DNA from: an uncultured Chitinophagales bacterium
GTDB lineage: Bacteria; Bacteroidota; Bacteroidia; Chitinophagales; JAHDHT01
Length of the DNA stretch: 35,255 nucleotides
Reading direction: 5' to 3'
Assembly: GCA_938023075.1 (NCBI GenBank)
Contig: CALHDG010000120.1
Location: forward strand, 1 to 35,255
Shown: piece after piece, positions 8,165-16,648 of the stretch
How the letters are laid out: each line of letters opens with the position of its first letter
How positions within the stretch are numbered: the first letter of the stretch is position 1
Notes under the pieces: generated by a model
What the model saw: the letters and a program-made list of their open reading frames with translations, nothing else
Told to the model about the DNA's origin: nothing
Database searches by the model: none
Program-made: the position numbers and the translations under genes

Positions 8165-9847
8165 CTTTTTTGAAATGGTAAAGTAAAAGGTAGAGCCTTT
8201 GTTTAAGGTAGATTGTACCCATATTTTACCTTTATGCTGTTGAACAATTTTTTTGCAGGTAGATAAACCAATTCCTGCATTATCAGAATCGTCTGCAGCA
8301 TTTAATTTTTTGAAAATCAGAAAAATTTCTGTTAAGTAAGCTTTTTCTATACCAATACCATTATCTTCAATTGCAAATTGGTGCTTATCGCCATCTTCTT
8401 GATGTTTAATTTTTATCTTAGGTACACATTCAGTTTTTCTAAATTTTATAGCATTCGATATTAAGTTAAAGAATAATATTTTTATTTTCCTTTCATCTGC
8501 CTTTAGTTTATGAGGCAAGTTGATTAACTCAAAATTGATATTGAAGCCACTATATTTACTTTCAATTTCTTTAAATATATTTGATAAGAAAATTGAAAAC
8601 CTAATGTTAGAATTGATGGATTTAGAAACAGTAATTTTGGCATATTCAGATAAATCATTAATTAAAAAGTTCATTTTTTGCGCGGCGTGTTTAATAAAAC
8701 TCAGATATTCTAAACTCTCTGTGTCTAGTTTGTTTTTGTTGTTCCGTTCTAATAATTGCGAAAAGCTAACCAACGACCGTATAGGTGTTTTTAAATCGTG
8801 AGAGGCTAAGTGCGCAAAATTTTCAAACTGTAAACTTCCTTCAATGTATTCAGTTAATTGTGTGTTTTTATTATTCAACTCTTCTAATTGTGCACTAATA
8901 ATTTTTTGATTCTTAACCTCTTCAGTTACGTTTTTGAATAGATAAATAGTGATAGTTTGTAACACATCGTGCAATTTAGCAATGGTAATTTTTGTGTGAA
9001 TTATTGTTTTATCTTTGGTTAAAAAAGTAAACTCATTTTCAATTCGATTTGCTTTTTTTAAAGTATGTTGTATTTGATTAAAATAGTCAATAGATAAAGA
9101 GCCGTTGGGTTGATATTTTGGAAGATAATCGGAAATATGTTGGATGGAAAAATCAGGATCATTAAATAAACTGAAGACTTGAGGATTAGGTATTTCATAG
9201 CGTGTTTGTTTAAAAGTGTTGATGTGTACACTCACAATTCCTTCGTAAGTATTGTTAAACAAGGTCTGATAAATTAAATTATTTCTCTTTACTGACGACT
9301 CAGATTTAATATATAAATTAAATATTAATAATCCCTTGTACATAAAACTAATTCCAAAAAGAATGATGATTAATACTTGTAAAGGCTTAATAGCTATAGA
9401 TTGAACTTGAGAAACCGGAGACACTTCGAACAAACTAAAAAAAGAAAATAAGGCAATGTGTAATACGAAAAAAAATTGGTTGAATTTTTGATTAGCAGTA
9501 TAGATAAAAGCCGAAAGGCTAAGCGAGATAAAGAAAATACGGATGTTATAGATAGATCCGAATATAATGATAGCAAAAGTGGTTAATAAAATTGAAACAA
9601 ATAAGTTGGTATAAACGGCATAAATATATTTTTTTTTGTAGAGAAAAAATGAAACGACTCCACACAAGGCTAAATTACTTGCAACAAACAGATAAGCGAT
9701 AGTATTTTCAATTTTAGCTAAAATAAGAATCAGTAAAGCAAGCAACACCACAACAACACCAGCAAACATATCTGATTTGAATACAGATTTCCTGTACTCA
9801 TATATGCTTTCGATGGGTGATTTATTTTTGCTAGCCTGTATTGGCAT
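8153..9847 (-). CDS. Membrane-bound sensor histidine kinase
   Basis: A 564-residue kinase. The N-terminal ~180 residues contain about six hydrophobic helices (for example around 28-44, 50-70, 78-99, 103-118, 124-140 and 155-178), so the input domain is in the membrane. Next comes a PAS-like segment (about 190-310) ending in the PAC-like pattern IYLFKNVTEE, and a short coiled coil (315-335). Then a HisKA domain with phospho-acceptor His350 in FAHLASHDLKTPIRS. The HATPase_c domain has the N box around Asn465 (NLISNAIKF), G1 box IEDNGIGI (493-500) and G2 box GIGL (525-528). No response regulator gene is next to it, so it is an orphan kinase here and its signal is unknown. It is divergent from the aspartate-dehydrogenase-like gene. 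Confidence 0.95.
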   Translation of the reverse strand: MPIQASKNKSPIESIYEYRKSVFKSDMFAGVVVVLLALLILILAKIENTIAYLFVASNLALCGVVSFFLYKKKYIYAVYTNLFVSILLTTFAIIIFGSIYNIRIFFISLSLSAFIYTANQKFNQFFFVLHIALFSFFSLFEVSPVSQVQSIAIKPLQVLIIILFGISFMYKGLLIFNLYIKSESSVKRNNLIYQTLFNNTYEGIVSVHINTFKQTRYEIPNPQVFSLFNDPDFSIQHISDYLPKYQPNGSLSIDYFNQIQHTLKKANRIENEFTFLTKDKTIIHTKITIAKLHDVLQTITIYLFKNVTEEVKNQKIISAQLEELNNKNTQLTEYIEGSLQFENFAHLASHDLKTPIRSLVSFSQLLERNNKNKLDTESLEYLSFIKHAAQKMNFLINDLSEYAKITVSKSINSNIRFSIFLSNIFKEIESKYSGFNINFELINLPHKLKADERKIKILFFNLISNAIKFRKTECVPKIKIKHQEDGDKHQFAIEDNGIGIEKAYLTEIFLIFKKLNAADDSDNAGIGLSTCKKIVQQHKGKIWVQSTLNKGSTFYFTISKKLFN

Positions 9848-9945
9848 AATTGACCTATTTAATTAAACTTACATAACCCTTTCATTTTATTCTATAAAAG
9901 TATACTTTAGATTTTAATAATAGTTACAACAACGTAATAAGTTTT

Positions 9946-10806
9946 ATGCTTAAAAAAAAGAAAATTGGAATATTAGGTTATGGAAATACTGGTCAATTTC
10001 TATCACGTAAAATATTAAACGATACCAATCTTGTTCAACAATTTGAATTAATTTTTATTTGGAACCGTAGCGAGATAAAACACTTAGAAATTGACATCCC
10101 TTTTTTAAGTGGCGATTTAGCAACTCATTTAAATACAACACTTTTTAATCAAGTTGATTTGATTGTGGAGGTTTGTCATCCTGCTGTTATACATCAACAT
10201 GGAGTTGCATTGTTATCTAAAGCTAATCTTTTTGTGGCATCGGTAACTGCTATGGCAAACCATCAAACAGAAAATATGTTAAAAGCATGTTTAAACCAAC
10301 CAAACCATAAGCACAGTATTTTTTTACCTGCCGGAGCAGCTTGGGGCATTCACGATATAAAAAAAATGGCGCAATTAAACACGCTTGACAATTTGCATAT
10401 AACCATGCAATTTAATGCAGATGCCTTAAAACTGAAGGGACATCTAACACAAATTTTAATTAACTACAAAAATGATGAACAGCAGATTGAACCCTTAGTT
10501 TTATATGAAGGAAATGTAAGAGAATTAGCGGCTTTAGCACCTAATAATGTAAATACCATGACTTGCTTAGCCCTCGCCGCTAATACTATTGGTTTAGATA
10601 AAACGCAGGGCAAATTAATTGCCCAAAAAAACAGCGATGCGCATTTGGTTTTGATTGAAGTACAAGGTAAAAATGGATTTTATGTGAAAACGGAACGATA
10701 TAATCCGGCAAAAAAGGGGGCAGTAACCGGCGACGAAACTTATCATTCATTTTTAGCAAGTTTGCAAAATGCTTCGGCTAAGCAGCAAGGTATTCATTTT
10801 TGTTAA
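9946..10806 (+). CDS. Aspartate dehydrogenase-like NAD(P)-binding protein
   Basis: A 286-residue protein with an N-terminal Rossmann fold: IGILGYGNTGQFL (7-19) gives the GxGxxG nucleotide-binding loop, and FIWNRSE follows at the end of the second strand. The middle has LIVEVCHPAVIHQHG and FLPAGAAWGIHD, and the C-terminal half has YEGNVRELAALAPNNVNTM and a closing VTGDETYHS. This matches the L-aspartate dehydrogenase family (NadX/ASPDH type), which oxidises aspartate to iminoaspartate for NAD synthesis or nitrogen metabolism. No nadA or nadC neighbour is present, so the pathway is not confirmed by context and the substrate remains an inference from the family. Confidence 0.82.
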   Translation: MLKKKKIGILGYGNTGQFLSRKILNDTNLVQQFELIFIWNRSEIKHLEIDIPFLSGDLATHLNTTLFNQVDLIVEVCHPAVIHQHGVALLSKANLFVASVTAMANHQTENMLKACLNQPNHKHSIFLPAGAAWGIHDIKKMAQLNTLDNLHITMQFNADALKLKGHLTQILINYKNDEQQIEPLVLYEGNVRELAALAPNNVNTMTCLALAANTIGLDKTQGKLIAQKNSDAHLVLIEVQGKNGFYVKTERYNPAKKGAVTGDETYHSFLASLQNASAKQQGIHFC

Positions 10807-10867
10807 GTGAATAATTAATAATTTCTTTATCACAATTTTGTTTTATATTACATCCAAAAGATTGGCA

Positions 10868-12805
10868 TTGAAAAAATTATCACTCCTACTTGTAATCATA
10901 TACGCTAGTTTAAATGCAAGTTTTGTACAAGCTCAAAAAATTAAACCGGCAAATATTGAACTAGCCAAACAATGTAAAAAGCAATTAGCCGATGAACAAT
11001 TGACGGATGATCACTTAATCGCTATAAATTCTACGTTGGCTTACCGTTTTTATACAGATAAAAAATCAAATGCTATTGAAGTTGAAGTACAAGAAGCCGA
11101 GACTTACCTTTCTTTAAGTTCTAATATCAAGCACGTAAAACGAACCTATTTTGATAATTATCAAACCATTAAAGAATATTCAATAAAAAGCGAAAAAAAT
11201 AAAGCCTATCGGCACGATAAAATTTGTGGACATATAGAAGATGCAGGCATATTTTATTCAGATATTAAAGTTTGTGCTTATAACATTCCTTTTTACTCCA
11301 TAGGGCAAGTGGTTAATTATAGTGGAGAACAACATATAAACGATGCCCGGTATTTAACCAAAATATTTATTCAAACGCCGTTGTACAATAAAGAGCGATC
11401 AATTGAATTTATAATACCCAATCACCTCGAAATTGAGTTGAAAGAAATGCATTTGAACACTATTGCTATTGAAAAAGAATCAGAAAATAAAGGTAATTAT
11501 ACCAGCATCCGGTATACCATAAGTAATTTAAAAGGTTTTCCAAATGAAGAAAATATGCCTGCTTTGGCACACTTTGCTCCGCACATTTTGGTATTGGTCA
11601 AGTCAAAAACCATTGATGGAAAAAAGATAAACATTCTTTCAAATACACAAGATTTATATGATTGGTATACCAATTTAAAATCGGGTGTAAATAATGATAT
11701 GACTACTATTAAACCGTTGGTAAAAGAAATATTAAATAACACAAAAGAGATATCTGACCAAAAAAAAATTGAAAAACTATACTATTGGGTTCAAGATAAT
11801 ATTAAATACATCGCTTTTGAAGATGGAATTGCCGCCTTTCAACCCGAAGATGCACAAACCGTTTTGTACAATCGTTATGGCGACTGTAAAGGCATGTCGA
11901 ACTTATTAAAAGAGATGCTTTTACTTGCTGGTTTTGATGCCCGTTTAACTTGGGTTGGCACAAGGCGTATTCCCTACAATTACGATACGCCATCGCTTGC
12001 CGTTGATAATCATATGATCTGCTCTGTTATTTTACCCGATACCACTTTGGTATTAGATGCTACCGAAAGTTTTCAGGGTATTGAAACAATTGGGGAAAGA
12101 ATACAAGGCAGACCGGTTTTAATTGAAGATGGCGAATCGTACATCTTAAAAAAATTATTGTACGAAAACCTAAAGAATAATTTAATTGAAGAAGAATTAG
12201 CAATAGAAATTGACAAGCAGACTTTAATAGGAAAAGGCAGCAAAAAATTATATGGAGAACATAAAAAAAAGCTAAAGTACTTTTGGGATGCAATTGATAA
12301 TGAAAAGCAAAGTCTTTTGATGGAATACGTGGTAAACAATGGTAAAAGCAGAGATTATGAGTTGTTAAAAGTATCGGAATTTAATAGAAAAGAACCCGCA
12401 CAAATTGACTATGCAGTTAAGCTGAACAATCAAATACAACAATTTAATGATGAGTTGTATATTGATTTAGATGTGTCCAAACAATTGTTGGATTATATGT
12501 TGCCCAAAGAGCGTGAAGCCCCCTACGATTTTAAAAACAAGTTATGTATTGAAGAAACTGTTAGCCTAACCATTCCAGCAGACAGAGCAGTGAATAATTT
12601 GCCAAAAGATTTGCAACTCAATAATCATTTGATGGATGTTAGTTTTCAATATTTGGTTGAAGACAATAAAATTAAGTATCTGAAAAAAATAAACGTACTG
12701 CAATCCATTTTAAAAAAGGAAGACTTTGAAGAATGGAATGACGCTATAAAAGCCATTAATCAATTTTATGCCCAGCAAATTACATTAGGAATGAGAAAAA
12801 AATAA
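10868..12805 (+). CDS. DUF3857 and transglutaminase-domain exported protein
   Basis: The frame has no ATG or GTG before the signal peptide; TTG at 10868 gives MKKLSLLLVIIYASLNASF, a good leader, while the frame opens at TTG 10838. With the 10868 start it has 645 residues. A DUF3857 N-terminal domain is followed by a transglutaminase-like core with a complete triad: Cys340 in YGDCKGMSN, His382 in VDNHMICSV and Asp397 in LVLDATE. The preceding LYYWVQDNIKYIAFE is the usual helix before the catalytic loop. A beta-rich C-terminal region follows. The family is typical of Bacteroidota envelopes; substrates are not established. The neighbour at 12868 has a related architecture, so the two likely act together or arose by duplication. 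Confidence 0.85.
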   Translation: MKKLSLLLVIIYASLNASFVQAQKIKPANIELAKQCKKQLADEQLTDDHLIAINSTLAYRFYTDKKSNAIEVEVQEAETYLSLSSNIKHVKRTYFDNYQTIKEYSIKSEKNKAYRHDKICGHIEDAGIFYSDIKVCAYNIPFYSIGQVVNYSGEQHINDARYLTKIFIQTPLYNKERSIEFIIPNHLEIELKEMHLNTIAIEKESENKGNYTSIRYTISNLKGFPNEENMPALAHFAPHILVLVKSKTIDGKKINILSNTQDLYDWYTNLKSGVNNDMTTIKPLVKEILNNTKEISDQKKIEKLYYWVQDNIKYIAFEDGIAAFQPEDAQTVLYNRYGDCKGMSNLLKEMLLLAGFDARLTWVGTRRIPYNYDTPSLAVDNHMICSVILPDTTLVLDATESFQGIETIGERIQGRPVLIEDGESYILKKLLYENLKNNLIEEELAIEIDKQTLIGKGSKKLYGEHKKKLKYFWDAIDNEKQSLLMEYVVNNGKSRDYELLKVSEFNRKEPAQIDYAVKLNNQIQQFNDELYIDLDVSKQLLDYMLPKEREAPYDFKNKLCIEETVSLTIPADRAVNNLPKDLQLNNHLMDVSFQYLVEDNKIKYLKKINVLQSILKKEDFEEWNDAIKAINQFYAQQITLGMRKK

Positions 12806-12867
12806 ATTTTCCATTTTGGAATAGATTATTTTTTCTTAGAATAATAAATAAAATATAAGATAAACAA

Positions 12868-15018
12868 ATGATACGCCTTTACACAAGTTTGCTTACTATT
12901 TTTTTAATAGCTAGCACCAATTATTTACTGCAAGCTGATAGTGATAAAAAAGCCCAGGAACTGAAAACTTATTTTTGGAACAACAGCAGTGACAATTTTA
13001 AGGTAACTAACATACCGGATAAATGGACTAATAAATCGGCAGTAATTATAGCGCGCAGTTACGAAAAGTATTATACCAAACGCCTTATTGGTGGTTTAAT
13101 GCATTTAGATTATGTGCATTACCGGGTTAAAATATTATCAAAAAAAGCCTTAGAAGAATTTGCTCAGTTTACCTTTCCTAAAAGTACCAAGGTTGGGGTT
13201 TATCAATTTAATTTTTATGCCGGCTATAAAATTATTAAGCCAAATGGAAAGGAAATTGAAGTGCCCTTGAGCGATGCCGTTGAATCAGAGATGGAGGTAA
13301 ACCGGTATCAATTCAACACCTTAAAATTGGCAATCCCTAATTTAGAAATTGGTGATATTGTTGATTATTATATTGCTGAAGAGCAAAGCATACCGGCAAA
13401 CAAAGATTACTATAGTTTTGATCCGGTCATTTTCCGGTTAAATAGTGACTATCCGGTAATGAAACAAAAAATATTGTTTGATGTAGAGCGGAAATGTTAT
13501 TTAAATGCCAAATCGTTAAATGGAGCGCCGGAGTTGGTTAGAAGCAATAAAGAAACCAATGATGTATATATTTTAGAAGATGAAGACCGGGAAAACGTAA
13601 GAGAAATTAAATGGTTTTACCCCTACCGCGAATTACCGGCTATTAAATTTAAAGTTGTGTACGCGAAAGGGGCAATAAGTAATTCTCCTTTGTTTCTTGG
13701 TAGTCCCGGCGTTTTAAAAAGCTCTGTTAGTAAACGGGAAGCGGTTAAGTTTGCCTTAGCCTATTTAAATGATTATCAGTTAGAAGGCATGCGTTTATAT
13801 AAAATTACGAAGAAACAATTTAAAGAAGAAATAGACAGGAATGTATTAGCTAAACAACTCTATTATTTTGTAAGAAGTCGCTACGTAAGTAAATATACAG
13901 AGGCATTAATTAATCAAGGTATTGATCAATATCAGGAAGTTAGTGCCTATAAAATGGCAGGTATTCTTACTTACTTATACAAAATGCATAATATAAAATG
14001 TAATATATTGCTGGGTATTCCACGCAGCATTTCATCAGTTGATGATTTAATTTTAGAAGATGAAATGATTTGTACAATCGAGGTCAATCCAACTGCTGAC
14101 GAGACATTTTATATAGGTGACCTTAGCAACTATTCTATGGTTGGCGATTATTATTATTTAATGGAAGGCACTGAAGTGTTTAAATTTATTACCGAATTTG
14201 ATGTAGAAACCGTTGATTTTCCACAAAGTAAAAAAGATGATAATAGTATTAGAACCAGGATAGAATTGATGGTTAACGATTTCGATACCGGCAATTGCAC
14301 TGCAAAAATAAGAAGCCGCATCGAGGGGCATTTTAAGAAAAACTTTCAGTATCATTTATTAGATTTTTATGATTACAAAAATGAAGAAATTACTAAATAT
14401 CAAATAGCTGATTTTGGGTCGGATTTGAAGAAAAAAGCCAAAGCCAATTATACGCAAAAAAAGATTGCCTATTTAGAAGAATTAGAACAACAAAAGCTAG
14501 ACTATCTTAAAGAAAATGCGGAAGAAAATTATGATTTCGATATTCAAAAAGTGAAAGACTTAAATATATTATCGCACGGCAGGCATCATGAAACACCGGC
14601 GTTTGAATATGTATATAAAATAGATTTTAATGGCATTGTAAAGAAAACGGGCGATAGCTATTTGATTAACCTTGGTAAACTAATTGAAAGTCAGGTTACT
14701 ATTGAAAAAGAAGAGTTAGAAAGAAAGTATGATGTATATATGCCATATGCACGTTCTTTTGCGCACAACATTATTTTAAACATACCTAAGGGTTATGAGG
14801 TACAAGGTTTAGAAAATTTGATGATCGATCATCAAAACGAAACCGGTGGTTTCAGTTGTACTGCTAAAATTGAAAATTACAAACTAAAAGTAGAAACCTA
14901 CAAACATTACGATACCAACTTTGTGAACAAAAAAGATTGGAGTGACTTAGTTGATTTTTTAAAAACTGCTGAAGATTTTAATCAGAAAAGTATTTTGTTG
15001 AAACCGATTAATAAATAG
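12868..15018 (+). CDS. DUF3857 domain exported protein with degenerate transglutaminase region
   Basis: A 716-residue protein with a signal peptide (about 1-23, ending LLQA), a DUF3857 domain (IIARSYEKYYTKRL, then HYRVKIL, then EIGDIVDYYIAEE) and a helical region aligned with a transglutaminase core: LYYFVRSRYVSKYTE, then QEVSAYKMAGILTYLYKMHN. Where the upstream paralogue has YGDCKG, this protein has SAYKMAG, so the catalytic cysteine is missing; the region after it (IKCNILLGIPRS) keeps the fold pattern. The C-terminal region has mixed charge with a predicted coiled-coil stretch near 520-560 (KKIAYLEELEQQKLDYLKE). It starts 62 bp after the active-looking paralogue and is probably co-transcribed. 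Likely a non-catalytic partner or binding protein (inference). Confidence 0.8.
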   Translation: MIRLYTSLLTIFLIASTNYLLQADSDKKAQELKTYFWNNSSDNFKVTNIPDKWTNKSAVIIARSYEKYYTKRLIGGLMHLDYVHYRVKILSKKALEEFAQFTFPKSTKVGVYQFNFYAGYKIIKPNGKEIEVPLSDAVESEMEVNRYQFNTLKLAIPNLEIGDIVDYYIAEEQSIPANKDYYSFDPVIFRLNSDYPVMKQKILFDVERKCYLNAKSLNGAPELVRSNKETNDVYILEDEDRENVREIKWFYPYRELPAIKFKVVYAKGAISNSPLFLGSPGVLKSSVSKREAVKFALAYLNDYQLEGMRLYKITKKQFKEEIDRNVLAKQLYYFVRSRYVSKYTEALINQGIDQYQEVSAYKMAGILTYLYKMHNIKCNILLGIPRSISSVDDLILEDEMICTIEVNPTADETFYIGDLSNYSMVGDYYYLMEGTEVFKFITEFDVETVDFPQSKKDDNSIRTRIELMVNDFDTGNCTAKIRSRIEGHFKKNFQYHLLDFYDYKNEEITKYQIADFGSDLKKKAKANYTQKKIAYLEELEQQKLDYLKENAEENYDFDIQKVKDLNILSHGRHHETPAFEYVYKIDFNGIVKKTGDSYLINLGKLIESQVTIEKEELERKYDVYMPYARSFAHNIILNIPKGYEVQGLENLMIDHQNETGGFSCTAKIENYKLKVETYKHYDTNFVNKKDWSDLVDFLKTAEDFNQKSILLKPINK

Positions 15019-15497
15019 CAGTTGGTTTAAAAGCCATTATGGCAATCGCATAAAAAACACAACGCTGATTATTGTATTTATTTTTTTGTGTTAAAATTAA
15101 AATGATTAGAGCATAACTGTAATTTTTGCGATTGCCTTACTCCGGCGGAGTAAAACCTTGATAGCAAAAAAAATTAACACAGGCAAGCTTCAGCGGAGCG
15201 ATACCTCATCGGCAAAATGTATTAGTTAATTCATTATAATTAAACAGTGTACCGCTCCTCTAGAGCTACCAGTTTTGTTACATGCTCATTCTACCAAGAT
15301 ATCGTTCCTTCTGGAAATCAAATTGTAGGTTTCAACCTAATGGAGACTACAGTTTAAATTGTATTTATTGAAGCATACTTAACCATTGATTACTTTTTAC
15401 AAAATATTTTTGTGCGGTAGCCTTAAAAAGCCATTATACCATTTGAATATGAATCGTTTTTCTTTTATCTTTATGTAAATTTTTAGTCAATTAAAAA
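15019..15497. repeat. Gene-free stretch with palindromes between 12-bp direct repeats
   Basis: No coding frame is supported. The direct repeat AAAAGCCATTAT occurs at 15029-15040 and 15426-15437. Inside are a 10-bp inverted pair GGCAATCGCA (15041-15050) / TGCGATTGCC (15127-15136), and four small hairpins: TACTCCGGCGGAGTA (15138-15152), GCTCCTCTAGAGC (15254-15266), TTCCTTCTGGAA (15305-15316) and TAGGTTTCAACCTA (15326-15339). Small, sequence-variable palindromes like these recall degraded REP-like intergenic elements. A bounded insertion (MITE or repeat relic) is possible because the direct repeats flank the whole set. Confidence 0.6.
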
Positions 15498-16097
15498 ATG
15501 ATGACTGCACAAAGTTTACAACAATTAAGTATTAAAGAATATGTTGAGTTAGAACAATCTACCCAAACCAAATACGAATATCATAATGGTGAAGTATTTG
15601 CTTTAGCAGGTGGCACTATTAATCATTCCTTATTATGTGGAAGTATTTATGGAGAATTGAGACATCAGCTTAAGGCTAAAAATAAGGATTGCCTAGCCTT
15701 TACCAGCGAAATGAAATTAAATATAGCGCATTCAAAAAGTTATGTCTATCCTGATGCAATGGTAGTTTGTGGTGAATATAAAATAGGGGCAGATTATAAA
15801 CATGCAATCACCAACCCAGTTTTAATTGTTGAAGTGCTTTCTAAATCCTCAGCCGATTACGACCGGGGAGATAAATTTTATAAATATAGAACGATTGATA
15901 GTTTCCAGGAATATCTTTTAATAGAGCAAGATAAACCGCAAGTAGAATTATTTTATCGAAAAAAAGATGCCCATACATGGCAAATTGATCGCTTCGAAGG
16001 CTTAGACGCTGTTTTTCCATTGCAATCGCTTTCCATTGAAATTAGCATGAATGCCTTATATGATAAAGTGAAATTTGCAAAAGATGATGTGGCTTAA
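15498..16097 (+). CDS. Uma2 family (DUF820) PD-(D/E)XK nuclease-like protein
   Basis: A 199-residue protein of the Uma2/DUF820 family, a restriction-endonuclease-like fold abundant in cyanobacteria and also found in Bacteroidota. Family marks: KYEYHNGEVFALAGGTINHS (about 26-45), SYVYPDAMVV with Asp86, and NPVLIVEVLSKSS with Glu112 as the second acidic position. The tail has EYLLIEQDKPQVELFYR, also characteristic. Cellular role is not established for the family. Two adjacent ATG codons compete as start. The following gene begins about 13 bp after this stop, so the two are likely co-transcribed. Confidence 0.85.
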   Translation: MMTAQSLQQLSIKEYVELEQSTQTKYEYHNGEVFALAGGTINHSLLCGSIYGELRHQLKAKNKDCLAFTSEMKLNIAHSKSYVYPDAMVVCGEYKIGADYKHAITNPVLIVEVLSKSSADYDRGDKFYKYRTIDSFQEYLLIEQDKPQVELFYRKKDAHTWQIDRFEGLDAVFPLQSLSIEISMNALYDKVKFAKDDVA

Positions 16098-16109
16098 AAT
16101 CAACTATTG

Positions 16110-16595
16110 ATGAATAAATGGTCAACGATTTTATGTAAAAACTCGATTTCAAAACATTTACTTGAGGAAATTAAAAATGAAGGTAACAACAACCTTACTC
16201 TATCTGTCTTTAATGTTATTTCGACTGAAATCAATGATCAAAATGATTTTAAAAACTTAAAAGAAGCCATACCATATTTGAAAGACCATCTTTCAGAAGG
16301 ATTGTATAACGCCATTTTAGAAGAGCAAGAAGAAATTCAAAAAGATTTAAAGTGGATCAGTACAAAAAGAGGAAAATATATTCTGGCAATAAACAATTGG
16401 CAAGAAAGTTTCTATACAGAATTCAGATCTAAACATGAATTTGATAATGTTTTTATAGGAGGTCATGCTGCAAGAATGGTAATATTTTTAACAGGAAAGG
16501 TAGATGGAAAAGATACTTTTGACGACCTTTTAACTTATGTAAATTCAAAAAATCCTCCGTATAAATTATTGATTCAGATTGAAATTATGGAATAA
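16110..16595 (+). CDS. Hypothetical protein, unknown family
   Basis: The ATG at 16110 gives 161 residues; a TTG three bases earlier is in frame. I do not recognise the family. It looks soluble and is likely cytoplasmic: no signal peptide, no membrane helix, and a mixed charged composition with a helical middle (LYNAILEEQEEIQKDLKW). It is placed immediately after the Uma2-like gene, in the same orientation, which suggests co-expression. Base composition is like its neighbours. Confidence 0.65.
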   Translation: MNKWSTILCKNSISKHLLEEIKNEGNNNLTLSVFNVISTEINDQNDFKNLKEAIPYLKDHLSEGLYNAILEEQEEIQKDLKWISTKRGKYILAINNWQESFYTEFRSKHEFDNVFIGGHAARMVIFLTGKVDGKDTFDDLLTYVNSKNPPYKLLIQIEIME

Positions 16596-16648
16596 ATTAA
16601 CTAACATTTTGGTAAGGCTACCCATTTATTTTCAATTGATTATTCTTC

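Noticed and set aside
12060-12339. Minus-strand ORFs inside the transglutaminase gene
   Set aside because: Two overlapping antisense frames with low-complexity hydrophobic translations; the plus-strand gene explains the region.
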